Positions 1 through 5,777 of a stretch of 5,777 nucleotides of DNA are shown here, piece after piece. The stretch is from positions 1-5,777 of the forward strand of contig USCM01000134.1 of NCBI GenBank assembly GCA_900553155.1. Direction: 5' to 3'. Below the pieces are notes generated by a model that had not been told where the DNA came from, did no database searches, and was given only the letters and a program-made list of their open reading frames with translations. The position numbers and the translations under genes were made by a program. Positions within the stretch are counted from its first letter, which is position 1. Each line of letters starts with the position of its first letter. The stretch is from an uncultured Prevotella sp. GTDB lineage: Bacteria; Bacteroidota; Bacteroidia; Bacteroidales; Bacteroidaceae.

Positions 1-246
1 CTTGCCCAAGGTGTTGTCGGCGTCGAAGAGCACGCCAACCTGCTTGCCCGTCTTGAACGAGTAGCTTACAATCTTCTTACCCTCAATGCGTGCATAGGTG
101 TCGGTTCCGGCAATGGGATTCATACCCTGCACCATTTTTGCTGAGAACTTAGAGCCGGCGACGTCGCTAACCGTGAGCTTGCCGCCTGCCGACATTGTTG
201 TAGCAAACATAAGTAATGCTGTGAAAAAAACTAATAAACGTTTCAT
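1..246 (-). CDS. S9-family peptidase, dipeptidyl peptidase IV-like (N-terminal 82 residues, partial)
   Basis: The reverse strand reads open from an ATG at 246-244 to the window edge, giving 82 residues of a gene whose remainder lies outside. Residues 1-20 form a signal peptide: MKR, a hydrophobic core (LLVFFTALLMFATT), then a likely cleavage after MSA. The mature start (KLTVSDVAGSKFSA), followed by GMNPIAGTDTYARI and IVSYSFKTGKQVGVLFD, resembles by recall the start of the beta-propeller domain of Bacteroidales DPP IV / S9B prolyl oligopeptidases. Those are periplasmic serine peptidases that remove X-Pro dipeptides and support growth on peptides. The catalytic domain is not in the window, so activity cannot be judged. 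The gene starts 36 bp after the MgtC-family stop. The gap shows no TAnnTTTG box and no terminator, so co-transcription with that gene is likely. The leader is AT-rich without a Shine-Dalgarno, as usual in the phylum. Confidence 0.8.
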   Translation of the reverse strand, partial: MKRLLVFFTALLMFATTMSAGGKLTVSDVAGSKFSAKMVQGMNPIAGTDTYARIEGKKIVSYSFKTGKQVGVLFDADNTLGK

Positions 247-282
247 TATAATTGTATTGAATTTGTTATTCGGGTTAAGCAA

Positions 283-942
283 TCATCCCTCCGTTGCCGA
301 CATCGTTACGTCGGTAAACTCTCTTAGATAGTCGATGATGCGGTTGTTGCTTGCCTCGTCGCGCTTCATCTTAAGCTGGATGTTGGCCTCGATAAACTCG
401 CCATTGGATGTATGGCGGTCGCGCAGCTCGTACGACTGCACCTCGCCGCCGTCGTGCTTGATGCGGTTGATAAAGAGCCACACACTCTCCTTGGTGGGCG
501 CGGCAAACGACAGCTCTACCGTGGTGACGCCGTGCTGGGGGATAAGGGCATGCAGCACCTCAAGGCCGAGCATCACCATAGCCGTCGCCACGGCAGCCGC
601 AACATACATGCCCGTGCCGCAAGCCAGACCTATGGCGGCTGTAACCCACAGGCCGGCAGCCGTAGTAAGGCCACGCACCACATTCTTCTGGAAGATAATG
701 GTGCCGGCTCCGAGGAATCCGATGCCCGAAACCACCTGGGCAGCCACTCGCGACGAGTCCTTAAGGTCGATGCCAAAGCCATACTGCGACACTATGCAGA
801 ACAAGGCACTGCCCAATGCCACGAGAAAATGGGTGCGGAATCCTGCCTCCTTGGCACGATACTCGCGCTCTATACCGATAGCCCCTCCAAGTATGAGGGC
901 AAGCGATAGACGAACAGTTATTTCGAAATATGTTGCTTCCAT
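283..942 (-). CDS. MgtC/SapB family inner-membrane protein
   Basis: This 219-residue protein has the MgtC/SapB signature. An amphipathic/hydrophobic N-terminus leads into GGAIGIEREYRAKEAGFRTH (19-38), then hydrophobic helices at about 39-54, 66-84 (with GFLGAG at 75-80), 92-110 (TTAAGLWVTAAIGLACG) and 112-130. The soluble C-terminal part (about 135-219) matches the place of the ACT-like domain in longer family members. MgtC in Salmonella is linked to low-magnesium adaptation and intramacrophage growth and acts on F-type ATPase. Most commensal homologues have no established role, so magnesium or envelope stress is only an inference. The ATG at 942 is preferred over an in-frame ATG at 1002 because family similarity begins there and a predicted promoter lies between the two. 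No magnesium riboswitch or long leader precedes it. Length and motifs are normal and it looks intact. Confidence 0.9.
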   Translation of the reverse strand: MEATYFEITVRLSLALILGGAIGIEREYRAKEAGFRTHFLVALGSALFCIVSQYGFGIDLKDSSRVAAQVVSGIGFLGAGTIIFQKNVVRGLTTAAGLWVTAAIGLACGTGMYVAAAVATAMVMLGLEVLHALIPQHGVTTVELSFAAPTKESVWLFINRIKHDGGEVQSYELRDRHTSNGEFIEANIQLKMKRDEASNNRIIDYLREFTDVTMSATEG

Positions 943-961
943 AATATCATTATTAAAGTTG

Positions 962-993
962 TAAATGTACGAAAAAAAAACAAACGCTACAAT
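962..993 (-). promoter_or_regulatory. Predicted promoter of the MgtC-family gene
   Basis: Read on the minus strand, ATTG (993-990) and TACATTTA (969-962) are separated by 20 nt. This resembles the Bacteroidetes -33 TTTG / -7 TAnnTTTG promoter, with one mismatch in each box. It would start transcription about 10-15 nt before the ATG at 942, giving a very short leader. The spacer contains a run of nine T. This is pattern matching only. Confidence 0.45.
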
Positions 994-1052
994 TATTTGC
1001 ATTAAAAAATTGTTATCTGCACCATTAAAGCATAAAGTTTTGGCATTATTGT

Positions 1053-1083
1053 TTTGACGTTTTATCGTTTTATATTACTTTTG
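1053..1083 (+). promoter_or_regulatory. Predicted glmS promoter
   Basis: TTTG (1053-1056) and TACTTTTG (1076-1083) match the Bacteroidetes housekeeping promoter boxes exactly, with a 19-nt spacer. The expected start is around 1088-1092, giving a 5' leader of roughly 80 nt before glmS. The spacer consists largely of a tandem GTTTTATC/GTTTTATA repeat (1059-1074). This is the best-matching promoter in the window. Confidence 0.7.
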
Positions 1084-1086
1084 CAC

Positions 1087-1119
1087 GTCAGAAAGACACA
1101 TTAATAGTCGGAAAGACAC
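1087..1119 (+). repeat. 13-nt direct repeat at the predicted glmS transcription start
   Basis: GTCAGAAAGACAC (1087-1099) recurs as GTCGGAAAGACAC (1107-1119), with one mismatch and a start-to-start distance of 20 nt, about two helical turns. Each copy contains GTC-N5-GAC, so each could also form a tiny 3-bp RNA hairpin. The position, just 3' of the -7 box, suits an operator or a leader RNA element, but no regulator is known to me for this sequence. Confidence 0.5.
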
Positions 1120-1171
1120 GAAAACAGATAGTTATAATTAAAAGATTGTTGAATTTTAATGAGTTAGATTT

Positions 1172-3037
1172 ATGTGTGGAATCGTTGGATACATCGGCGA
1201 AAAGCAAGCTTTTCCCATTCTGATTGAGGGTTTGAAGAAGTTGGAATACCGCGGCTACGACAGTGCCGGCGTAGCCTTAGTGAAAGACCAAGGCGAGCTG
1301 AATGTCTACAAGACAACAGGCAAGGTGGCCAACCTCGAAACCCTTGTCGACGGCAAAGATATAGAAGGTCATGCAGGAATAGCCCATACACGCTGGGCAA
1401 CACACGGCGAACCTTCGGTGAAAAACGCGCACCCCCACGTGTCAATGGACGGCAACATAGCCATTGTGCACAACGGCATTATAGAGAACTACCAGGTGTT
1501 GAAGCAGCAACTGGTGGACCGTGGCTACAAGTTCAACAGCACCACAGACACCGAGGTGCTGTGCCAACTAATCGACTACTATTATAATAATAACGGCTCC
1601 AAACTGCTGGAGGCGGTATGCTCTGCCCTTAACGACGTGATAGGCGCCTATGCCATCGTTGTTACGGAGAAGAAGAATCCGCATCATCTCGTTGCGGCAC
1701 GCCAGTCGAGTCCGCTTGTTGTGGGCGTAGGCAAGGACGACAAGGAATTCTTTATAGCCAGCGACGCAACGCCAATAGTGGAGCACACCGACAAGGTGGT
1801 GTATCTGGACGACGGACAGATAGCCGACATCAGCCTCGACAACGGCTTGCACATCGTGAACCACCACAACAAGCAATGCCAGTTTGACGTGAAGACGGTA
1901 GACATGGACATCTCCAAACTGAGCAAGGGCGGATTCGACCACTTTATGCTGAAGGAGATATTCGAACAGCCCAACTGCCTGCGCGACGCCATGAGCGGCC
2001 GACTGATAGCCGACCCCGAGCATCCCGAGAACAACCGCATCGTGCTGTCGGCATTGCGCGACTATCGCGACCGACTGGTAAACGCGCGCAACATCATTAT
2101 CCTTGGATGCGGAACGAGCTGGCATGCCGGACTTATAGGCAAGCAGCTAATAGAGGGTATGTGCCGCAAGAGGGTTAGCGTAGAGTATGCCAGCGAGTTT
2201 CGCTACAACAACCCTGTTGTCGACAAGGACGACGTGGTGATAGCCATATCGCAGAGTGGAGAGACAGCCGACACGCTTGCAGCCATACAGCTTGCCAAGC
2301 AGAACGGTGCCCTGATATTCGGCATCGTCAACGCCGTTGGCTCTTCCATTGCCCGCGAAACCGATACGGGTATCTATCTGCACGTTGGTCCAGAGATTGG
2401 CGTGGCAAGCACCAAGGCGTTTACAGGTCAGGTGGCAATGCTAACACTCTTTGCATTGGCATTGGGACACGAGACGGGCACACTCGCCGACGACGAATAC
2501 CATAACCTTATAGGCGAGCTAGCACAGATTCCGGCAAAGATGGAGAAGGAACTCGAGGTTACGGAGAAGATAGCCAATCTTGCTAAGATGTTCACATACG
2601 CCCACAACTTTCTGTACCTTGGACGCGGCTTCAACTACCCCGTAGCCTTGGAGGGTGCGCTCAAGCTCAAGGAGATAAGCTACATACATGCCGAGGGTTA
2701 TCCGGCTGCCGAGATGAAGCACGGCCCTATAGCCCTTGTCGACCAGGACATGCCTATCGTCTTTATAGCCACTCACCACAAGTTGTACGAAAAGATTATA
2801 TCAAATATGCAGGAGGTTAAGTCGCGCAAGGGACGCATCCTGGCTATCGTGACGGAGGGCGACGAGCATGTGCGCGAGATTGCCGACAACGTTATAGAGG
2901 TTCCGAAGACGGAGAACTGCCTTGTGCCGCTGCTTAGCGTGGTGCCGCTACAGATATTGGCCTACTACGTGGCGGTGGACAAGGGACTGAACGTGGATAT
3001 GCCGCGAAACCTGGCAAAGAGCGTTACGGTGGAGTAA
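1172..3037 (+). CDS. glmS: Glutamine--fructose-6-phosphate aminotransferase (isomerizing)
   Basis: GlmS converts fructose 6-phosphate and glutamine to glucosamine 6-phosphate and glutamate in the cytoplasm, the entry step to UDP-GlcNAc for peptidoglycan and LPS. The 621 residues are about a dozen longer than the E. coli enzyme. The class II glutaminase domain (2 to about 225) starts with CGIVG, where Cys2 becomes the N-terminal nucleophile after Met removal, which fixes the start. It also has HTRWATHGE (72-80), HNGIIENY (100-107) and TDTE (125-128). The first SIS domain holds GCGTSWHAG (312-320), SQSGETADT (360-368) and STKAFTGQ (413-420). The second holds GRGFNYPVALEG (484-495), KEISYIHAEGYP (500-511) and KHGP (516-519). 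By alignment to E. coli, Glu501, His517 and Lys616 correspond to the isomerase residues Glu488, His504 and Lys603. The C-terminus PRNLAKSVTVE is canonical. The gene ends in tandem stops (TAA TAG) and has its own promoter. The leader is too short for a glmS ribozyme. Confidence 0.98.
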   Translation: MCGIVGYIGEKQAFPILIEGLKKLEYRGYDSAGVALVKDQGELNVYKTTGKVANLETLVDGKDIEGHAGIAHTRWATHGEPSVKNAHPHVSMDGNIAIVHNGIIENYQVLKQQLVDRGYKFNSTTDTEVLCQLIDYYYNNNGSKLLEAVCSALNDVIGAYAIVVTEKKNPHHLVAARQSSPLVVGVGKDDKEFFIASDATPIVEHTDKVVYLDDGQIADISLDNGLHIVNHHNKQCQFDVKTVDMDISKLSKGGFDHFMLKEIFEQPNCLRDAMSGRLIADPEHPENNRIVLSALRDYRDRLVNARNIIILGCGTSWHAGLIGKQLIEGMCRKRVSVEYASEFRYNNPVVDKDDVVIAISQSGETADTLAAIQLAKQNGALIFGIVNAVGSSIARETDTGIYLHVGPEIGVASTKAFTGQVAMLTLFALALGHETGTLADDEYHNLIGELAQIPAKMEKELEVTEKIANLAKMFTYAHNFLYLGRGFNYPVALEGALKLKEISYIHAEGYPAAEMKHGPIALVDQDMPIVFIATHHKLYEKIISNMQEVKSRKGRILAIVTEGDEHVREIADNVIEVPKTENCLVPLLSVVPLQILAYYVAVDKGLNVDMPRNLAKSVTVE

Positions 3038-3060
3038 TAGCTTACGTCTTAAAAAATAAC

Positions 3061-3085
3061 AAAAAGTTGGTTGTTTCGACTTTTT
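3061..3085 (+). terminator. Weak possible terminator after glmS
   Basis: AAAAAGTTGG (3061-3070) can pair with TCGACTTTTT (3076-3085) around a TTGTT loop. That gives a 10-bp stem with two G-U wobbles and only two G-C pairs, and its 3' arm supplies five U. It lies 24 bp after the glmS stop. The stem is too AU-rich to be a confident intrinsic terminator, and it overlaps the -33 region of the next promoter. Confidence 0.3.
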
Positions 3086-3097
3086 AATGTAGCTTTG
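3066..3097 (+). promoter_or_regulatory. Predicted promoter of the secreted hydrolase gene
   Basis: TAGCTTTG (3090-3097) is a perfect TAnnTTTG -7 box. The best upstream match is GTTG (3066-3069) with a 20-nt spacer. The predicted start is near 3102-3108, leaving a leader of about 30-35 nt. It indicates that the hydrolase can be transcribed independently of glmS. Confidence 0.6.
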
Positions 3098-3138
3098 CAG
3101 TTATCCCCCAAAGACCTACATTAAAAATCAATACAACA

Positions 3139-3990
3139 ATGAAGAAATATACATTAATGATATTAATTGCCTTGGCGTGCATGCTGACCTTCAGCACCGC
3201 TGCCAAGGCACAATACGACTTCCTCAGACCCGTAAAAGGCGAGATACCAGGAGGCTACGACTTCTGGGTATACACCCCAACCGACTACTACTACTCGCTT
3301 GAGACAACACCAGTCGTGATGTTTCTGCACGGAGCAAGCCTGTGCTCCAAGGACATGAACCGCTCGCGCCGATACGGTCCGCTTGATGCCATTGTGCGCG
3401 GACGACAGATAGACGCACTCGTAATAGTGCCGCAGAACCCTGGCGGAGCATGGAATCCAGACAAGCTTAACGACATCCTTGAATGGACAAAGAAGAACTA
3501 TGCCATGGACTCGACACGTGTGTACGTGCTCGGAATGTCGCTCGGCGGATACGGCACAATGGACTTTGCTGCTGCCTACCCCGACAAGATAGCGGCGGCT
3601 ATGGCTCTGTGCGGCGGATGTTCGGCTAAGGACAAGAGCGGACTGGGACGCCTGCCACTATGGATTATACATGGTACGGGCGACAGGGCTGTACCCGTAA
3701 AGCAGTCGCAAACTGTTGTAAAGCAACTGCAAGACACCAACAACGACAAGCGTCTGCGCTTCGACTGGCTGCAAGGGGCATCGCATGGTGCCTTGGCACG
3801 CATCCTGTATATGCGAAAAACATACGAATGGCTCTTCTCCCACTCTACCGCCGACCCTGGCAGACCCGTAAGACCAGACATAACAATAGACAACTCGGAC
3901 CTTAAAAAGGCGTATAACGACATGAAGAGAGGCGTGCCAAGCCCAGAAATAATCTTTGAAAAGTCAATAAAAGACGACGACGAGTATTAG
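3139..3990 (+). CDS. Secreted alpha/beta hydrolase (esterase/peptidase-like)
   Basis: This 283-residue protein has a clear Sec signal peptide: MKKYT, a hydrophobic stretch to about residue 20, and cleavage expected after AKA (22-24), leaving QYDF. There is no lipobox cysteine, so it should be periplasmic or secreted. The rest is an alpha/beta hydrolase fold. It has a likely oxyanion-hole motif LHGAS (63-67), nucleophile elbow GMSLGG (132-137, Ser134), acid HGTGD (178-182, Asp182) and catalytic His216 in GASHG. The order and spacing suit the dienelactone hydrolase / prolyl oligopeptidase-like / LpqC-type esterase group. Substrate is not evident; carbohydrate-ester cleavage (feruloyl or acetyl esterase-like) or a small peptidase are both possible. 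After about residue 238 a 45-residue charged tail, ending KDDDEY, lies outside the core fold. The start is supported by the signal peptide and a promoter 42 bp upstream. The neighbours glmS and fhs do not inform its role. Confidence 0.85.
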   Translation: MKKYTLMILIALACMLTFSTAAKAQYDFLRPVKGEIPGGYDFWVYTPTDYYYSLETTPVVMFLHGASLCSKDMNRSRRYGPLDAIVRGRQIDALVIVPQNPGGAWNPDKLNDILEWTKKNYAMDSTRVYVLGMSLGGYGTMDFAAAYPDKIAAAMALCGGCSAKDKSGLGRLPLWIIHGTGDRAVPVKQSQTVVKQLQDTNNDKRLRFDWLQGASHGALARILYMRKTYEWLFSHSTADPGRPVRPDITIDNSDLKKAYNDMKRGVPSPEIIFEKSIKDDDEY

Positions 3991-4007
3991 ATAAAATTTA
4001 TTTTTAG

Positions 4008-4015
4008 TACCTTTG
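4008..4015 (+). promoter_or_regulatory. Predicted -7 box of the fhs promoter
   Basis: TACCTTTG is a perfect TAnnTTTG box, starting 18 bp after the hydrolase stop and ending 33 bp before the fhs ATG. No good TTTG lies at the usual distance upstream; the nearest candidate is TTAG at 3987-3990 with a 17-nt spacer. The promoter is therefore less certain than that of glmS. The sequence just after it (GCAG...TTATC) resembles that at the hydrolase promoter. Confidence 0.5.
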
Positions 4016-4048
4016 CAGTGAGTTATCTACTAATATTTTATTTATACA

Positions 4049-5713
4049 ATGACAGACATCGAAATCGCTCGCAGCACCAAGCTCGAGGAAATTGAAACAG
4101 TTGCAACAAATTATGGTATTCCTGCAAAGGAGCTTGAACACTACGGACACTATATGGCAAAGGTCCCGACAAGCCTTATCGACGAGGACAAAGTGAAGAA
4201 GAGCAACCTTATTCTTGTTACAGCCATAACCCCAACTAAGGCAGGAATAGGAAAGACTACCGTAACCATTGGTTTGGCACTGGGTCTTAACCGCATCGGA
4301 AAGAAAGCTATATGCGCTCTGCGCGAACCATCACTCGGACCTGTATTCGGACTGAAGGGTGGCGCCTGCGGAGGCGGCAGAACACAGGTTCTGCCTATGG
4401 ACAAGATAAACCTGCACTTTACAGGCGACTTCCACGCCATAACATCTGCACACAACACCATAACCGCGCTTCTCGACAACTATATGTATCAGAACCGCGA
4501 CAACGGCTTCGCCTTGCGTGAGGTGCTGTGGAATCGTGTGCTCGACGTAAACGACCGCGGTCTGCGCGACATCGTTACGGGTATGGGCGGAAAGGCCAAC
4601 GGCATCGTGCGCGAGTCGGGATTCGACATCACACCGGCTTCGGAGATTATGGCCATACTGTGTCTGGCAAAGGACGAGGACGACCTGCGCCGCCGCATTG
4701 AGAACATACTGCTGGGCTATACCGTCGACGGCAAACCATTCACCGTTAAAGACCTCGGTGTGGCTGGTGCCATAACAGTATTGCTGCGCGACGCCCTCTC
4801 GCCTAACTTGGTGCAGACTACAGAGAACACTGCCGCCTTTGTACATGGCGGTCCGTTTGCCAACATCGCACACGGTTGCAACTCGGTGCTCGCAACAAAG
4901 ATGGCAATGACATACAGCGACTATGTTATAACAGAGGCTGGATTTGGTGCCGACCTCGGCGCAGAGAAGTTCTACGACATCAAGTGCCGCAAGAGCGGAC
5001 TGCAGCCTAAGCTCACCATCATCGTAGCAACAGCACAGGGCTTGAAGATGCACGGCGGCGTGGCTGTGGAGGACATCAAGAAGCCTAACCGCGAGGGCCT
5101 TGTCAAGGGCCTTGCCAACCTCGACAAGCACATCAAGAATCTGCAGTCGTACGGCCAGACGGTGCTTGTAGCCTTTAACCGTTATGCCGGCGACGTGGCT
5201 GAGGAGATACAGGCGGTTAAGGATTATTGTGCCGAGATAGGCGTTGGCTTTGCCGAAAACGACGCTTATGCAAAAGGCAGCGCAGGTGCTGTAGACCTTG
5301 CCAACCTCGTAGTAGACACTATAGAACACAATCCATCGAAGCCGTTAGAGTTTGTATACAACGACGACGACTCTACCGAGGAGAAGATAGAGAAGGTGGC
5401 TAAGAATATATATGGTGCGGCTTCGGTGTCGTATGCGGCTCCAGCAAAGAAGAAGCTGCAGATGATTAAGGAGTTGGGCTACGACAAGTTCCCTATCTGC
5501 ATCGCCAAGACACAATACTCATTCTCTACCGACGCCAAGCAATACTGCGTGGCTTCAGGCTTCGACGTCAACGTGCGCGACATCGTTATCAATGCCGGTG
5601 CCGAGATGATTGTGGTGGTTGCAGGCAGCATAATGCGTATGCCAGGACTGCCTAAGGTACCAGCAGCGATGCACATCGACATCGTGAACGGAGAGATTGA
5701 AGGACTCTCCTAA
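4049..5713 (+). CDS. fhs: Formate--tetrahydrofolate ligase
   Basis: Fhs joins formate to tetrahydrofolate using ATP, giving 10-formyl-THF for purine synthesis and the one-carbon pool in the cytoplasm. The 554-residue length is normal. The P-loop TPTKAGIGKTT spans 61-71. It has GIGK where clostridial enzymes have GEGK; by recall this form is usual in Bacteroidetes. Other family motifs are LREPSLGPVFGLKGGA (91-106), NLHFTGDFHAITSAHN (121-136), GFDITPASEIMAI (191-203), DLGVAGAITVLL (235-246), FVHGGPFANIAHGCNS (264-279), TEAGFGADLGAEKF (295-308), LKMHGGV (332-338), AVDLANLVV (414-422), CIAKTQYSFS (484-493) and MPGLPKVPAA (531-540). The glycine-rich loop reads CGGGRTQV (107-114) rather than the commoner AGGGYAQV, which is worth checking. 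The gene is intact, starts in the typical acaATG context and has its own -7 box. The leader of about 25-30 nt leaves no room for a riboswitch. Confidence 0.97.
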   Translation: MTDIEIARSTKLEEIETVATNYGIPAKELEHYGHYMAKVPTSLIDEDKVKKSNLILVTAITPTKAGIGKTTVTIGLALGLNRIGKKAICALREPSLGPVFGLKGGACGGGRTQVLPMDKINLHFTGDFHAITSAHNTITALLDNYMYQNRDNGFALREVLWNRVLDVNDRGLRDIVTGMGGKANGIVRESGFDITPASEIMAILCLAKDEDDLRRRIENILLGYTVDGKPFTVKDLGVAGAITVLLRDALSPNLVQTTENTAAFVHGGPFANIAHGCNSVLATKMAMTYSDYVITEAGFGADLGAEKFYDIKCRKSGLQPKLTIIVATAQGLKMHGGVAVEDIKKPNREGLVKGLANLDKHIKNLQSYGQTVLVAFNRYAGDVAEEIQAVKDYCAEIGVGFAENDAYAKGSAGAVDLANLVVDTIEHNPSKPLEFVYNDDDSTEEKIEKVAKNIYGAASVSYAAPAKKKLQMIKELGYDKFPICIAKTQYSFSTDAKQYCVASGFDVNVRDIVINAGAEMIVVVAGSIMRMPGLPKVPAAMHIDIVNGEIEGLS

Positions 5714-5735
5714 CTACTAAAACCAACAAAAAACA

Positions 5736-5777
5736 ATGTTCGGATACAGAATAAAAAAACAATATCGCACAAAGGTG
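5736..5777 (+). CDS. Start of an unidentified gene after fhs (partial, 14 codons)
   Basis: An ATG 23 bp after the fhs stop opens a frame (MFGYRIKKQYRTKV) that runs to the window edge. The A-rich aaaaaacaATG context matches the other starts here, and the frame is open for all 14 codons. The visible residues are basic and match no family I recognise. With no terminator or -7 box in the gap it may be co-transcribed with fhs. A chance ORF cannot be excluded from so short a stretch. Confidence 0.45.
   Translation, partial: MFGYRIKKQYRTKV

Noticed and set aside
297..314. Inverted repeat CCGAC-N8-GTCGG near the end of the MgtC-family gene
   Set aside because: It is a 5-bp stem inside coding sequence with no T-run after it on either strand; it is expected by chance.
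98..331. 77-residue plus-strand ORF at the left end
   Set aside because: It spans the start of the S9 peptidase and the 36-bp gap in the opposite direction and has no recognisable protein content.
335..964. 209-residue and 165-residue plus-strand ORFs opposite the MgtC-family gene
   Set aside because: They mirror the strongly supported minus-strand gene, resemble no known family, and have no promoter or start context.
943..1002. Longer MgtC-family protein starting at 1002
   Set aside because: The extra 20 residues lie outside the family similarity, the predicted promoter sits downstream of that ATG, and the DNA is intergenic-like AT-rich sequence.
1088..1171. glmS ribozyme in the glmS leader
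   Set aside because: The leader from the predicted start is only about 80 nt, shorter than the ribozyme, and I see none of its conserved core. The ribozyme is mainly a Firmicutes feature.
1568..2125. 185-residue minus-strand ORF inside glmS
   Set aside because: It is antisense to conserved glmS sequence, with biased Val/His composition and no supporting signals.
4016..4048. Tetrahydrofolate riboswitch before fhs
   Set aside because: The leader is about 25-30 nt and AT-rich, too short for any THF riboswitch fold.
4331..5329. 332-residue minus-strand ORF inside fhs
   Set aside because: It is a shadow of the fhs codon pattern in another frame, with low-complexity Val/Ala/His-rich translation and no family motifs.

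Overview
The window looks like ordinary chromosomal sequence from a member of the Bacteroidales, most likely Prevotella or a close relative. Three things point there. Promoters fit the Bacteroidetes pattern (-33 TTTG/TTG, -7 TAnnTTTG). Start codons follow AT-rich, A-rich leaders (often ...acaATG) with no Shine-Dalgarno sequence. The encoded proteins closely resemble Bacteroidales versions by recall. No database search was possible, so the genus is an inference.

Layout. Positions 1-942 are read on the minus strand: a MgtC/SapB-family membrane protein (283-942), followed 36 bp downstream by the start of a secreted S9-family peptidase resembling dipeptidyl peptidase IV (1-246, cut by the window edge). 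The 229-bp AT-rich gap 943-1171 is a divergent promoter region. From it the plus strand carries glmS (1172-3037), a secreted alpha/beta hydrolase of unknown substrate (3139-3990), fhs (4049-5713), and the first 14 codons of a probable further gene (5736 to the edge). The hydrolase and fhs each have their own -7 box in the gap before them, so these genes need not form one operon. The last ORF has no visible promoter and probably continues from fhs.

Function. The genes are mainly housekeeping: glucosamine-6-phosphate synthesis for cell-wall and LPS precursors (glmS), one-carbon activation of formate onto tetrahydrofolate (fhs), periplasmic peptide processing (S9 peptidase), a periplasmic or secreted esterase/peptidase-like hydrolase, and a MgtC-type inner-membrane protein. 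Nothing indicates a joint pathway. I see no tRNA, rRNA, CRISPR array, insertion sequence, phage gene or defence system.

I found no convincing undescribed system. The most interesting signals are small and regulatory: a 13-nt direct repeat with a 20-nt period at the predicted glmS transcription start, an A9/T9 run inside the predicted mgtC-type promoter spacer, a two-codon upstream ORF just before glmS, and a residue change in a normally conserved glycine-rich motif of Fhs.
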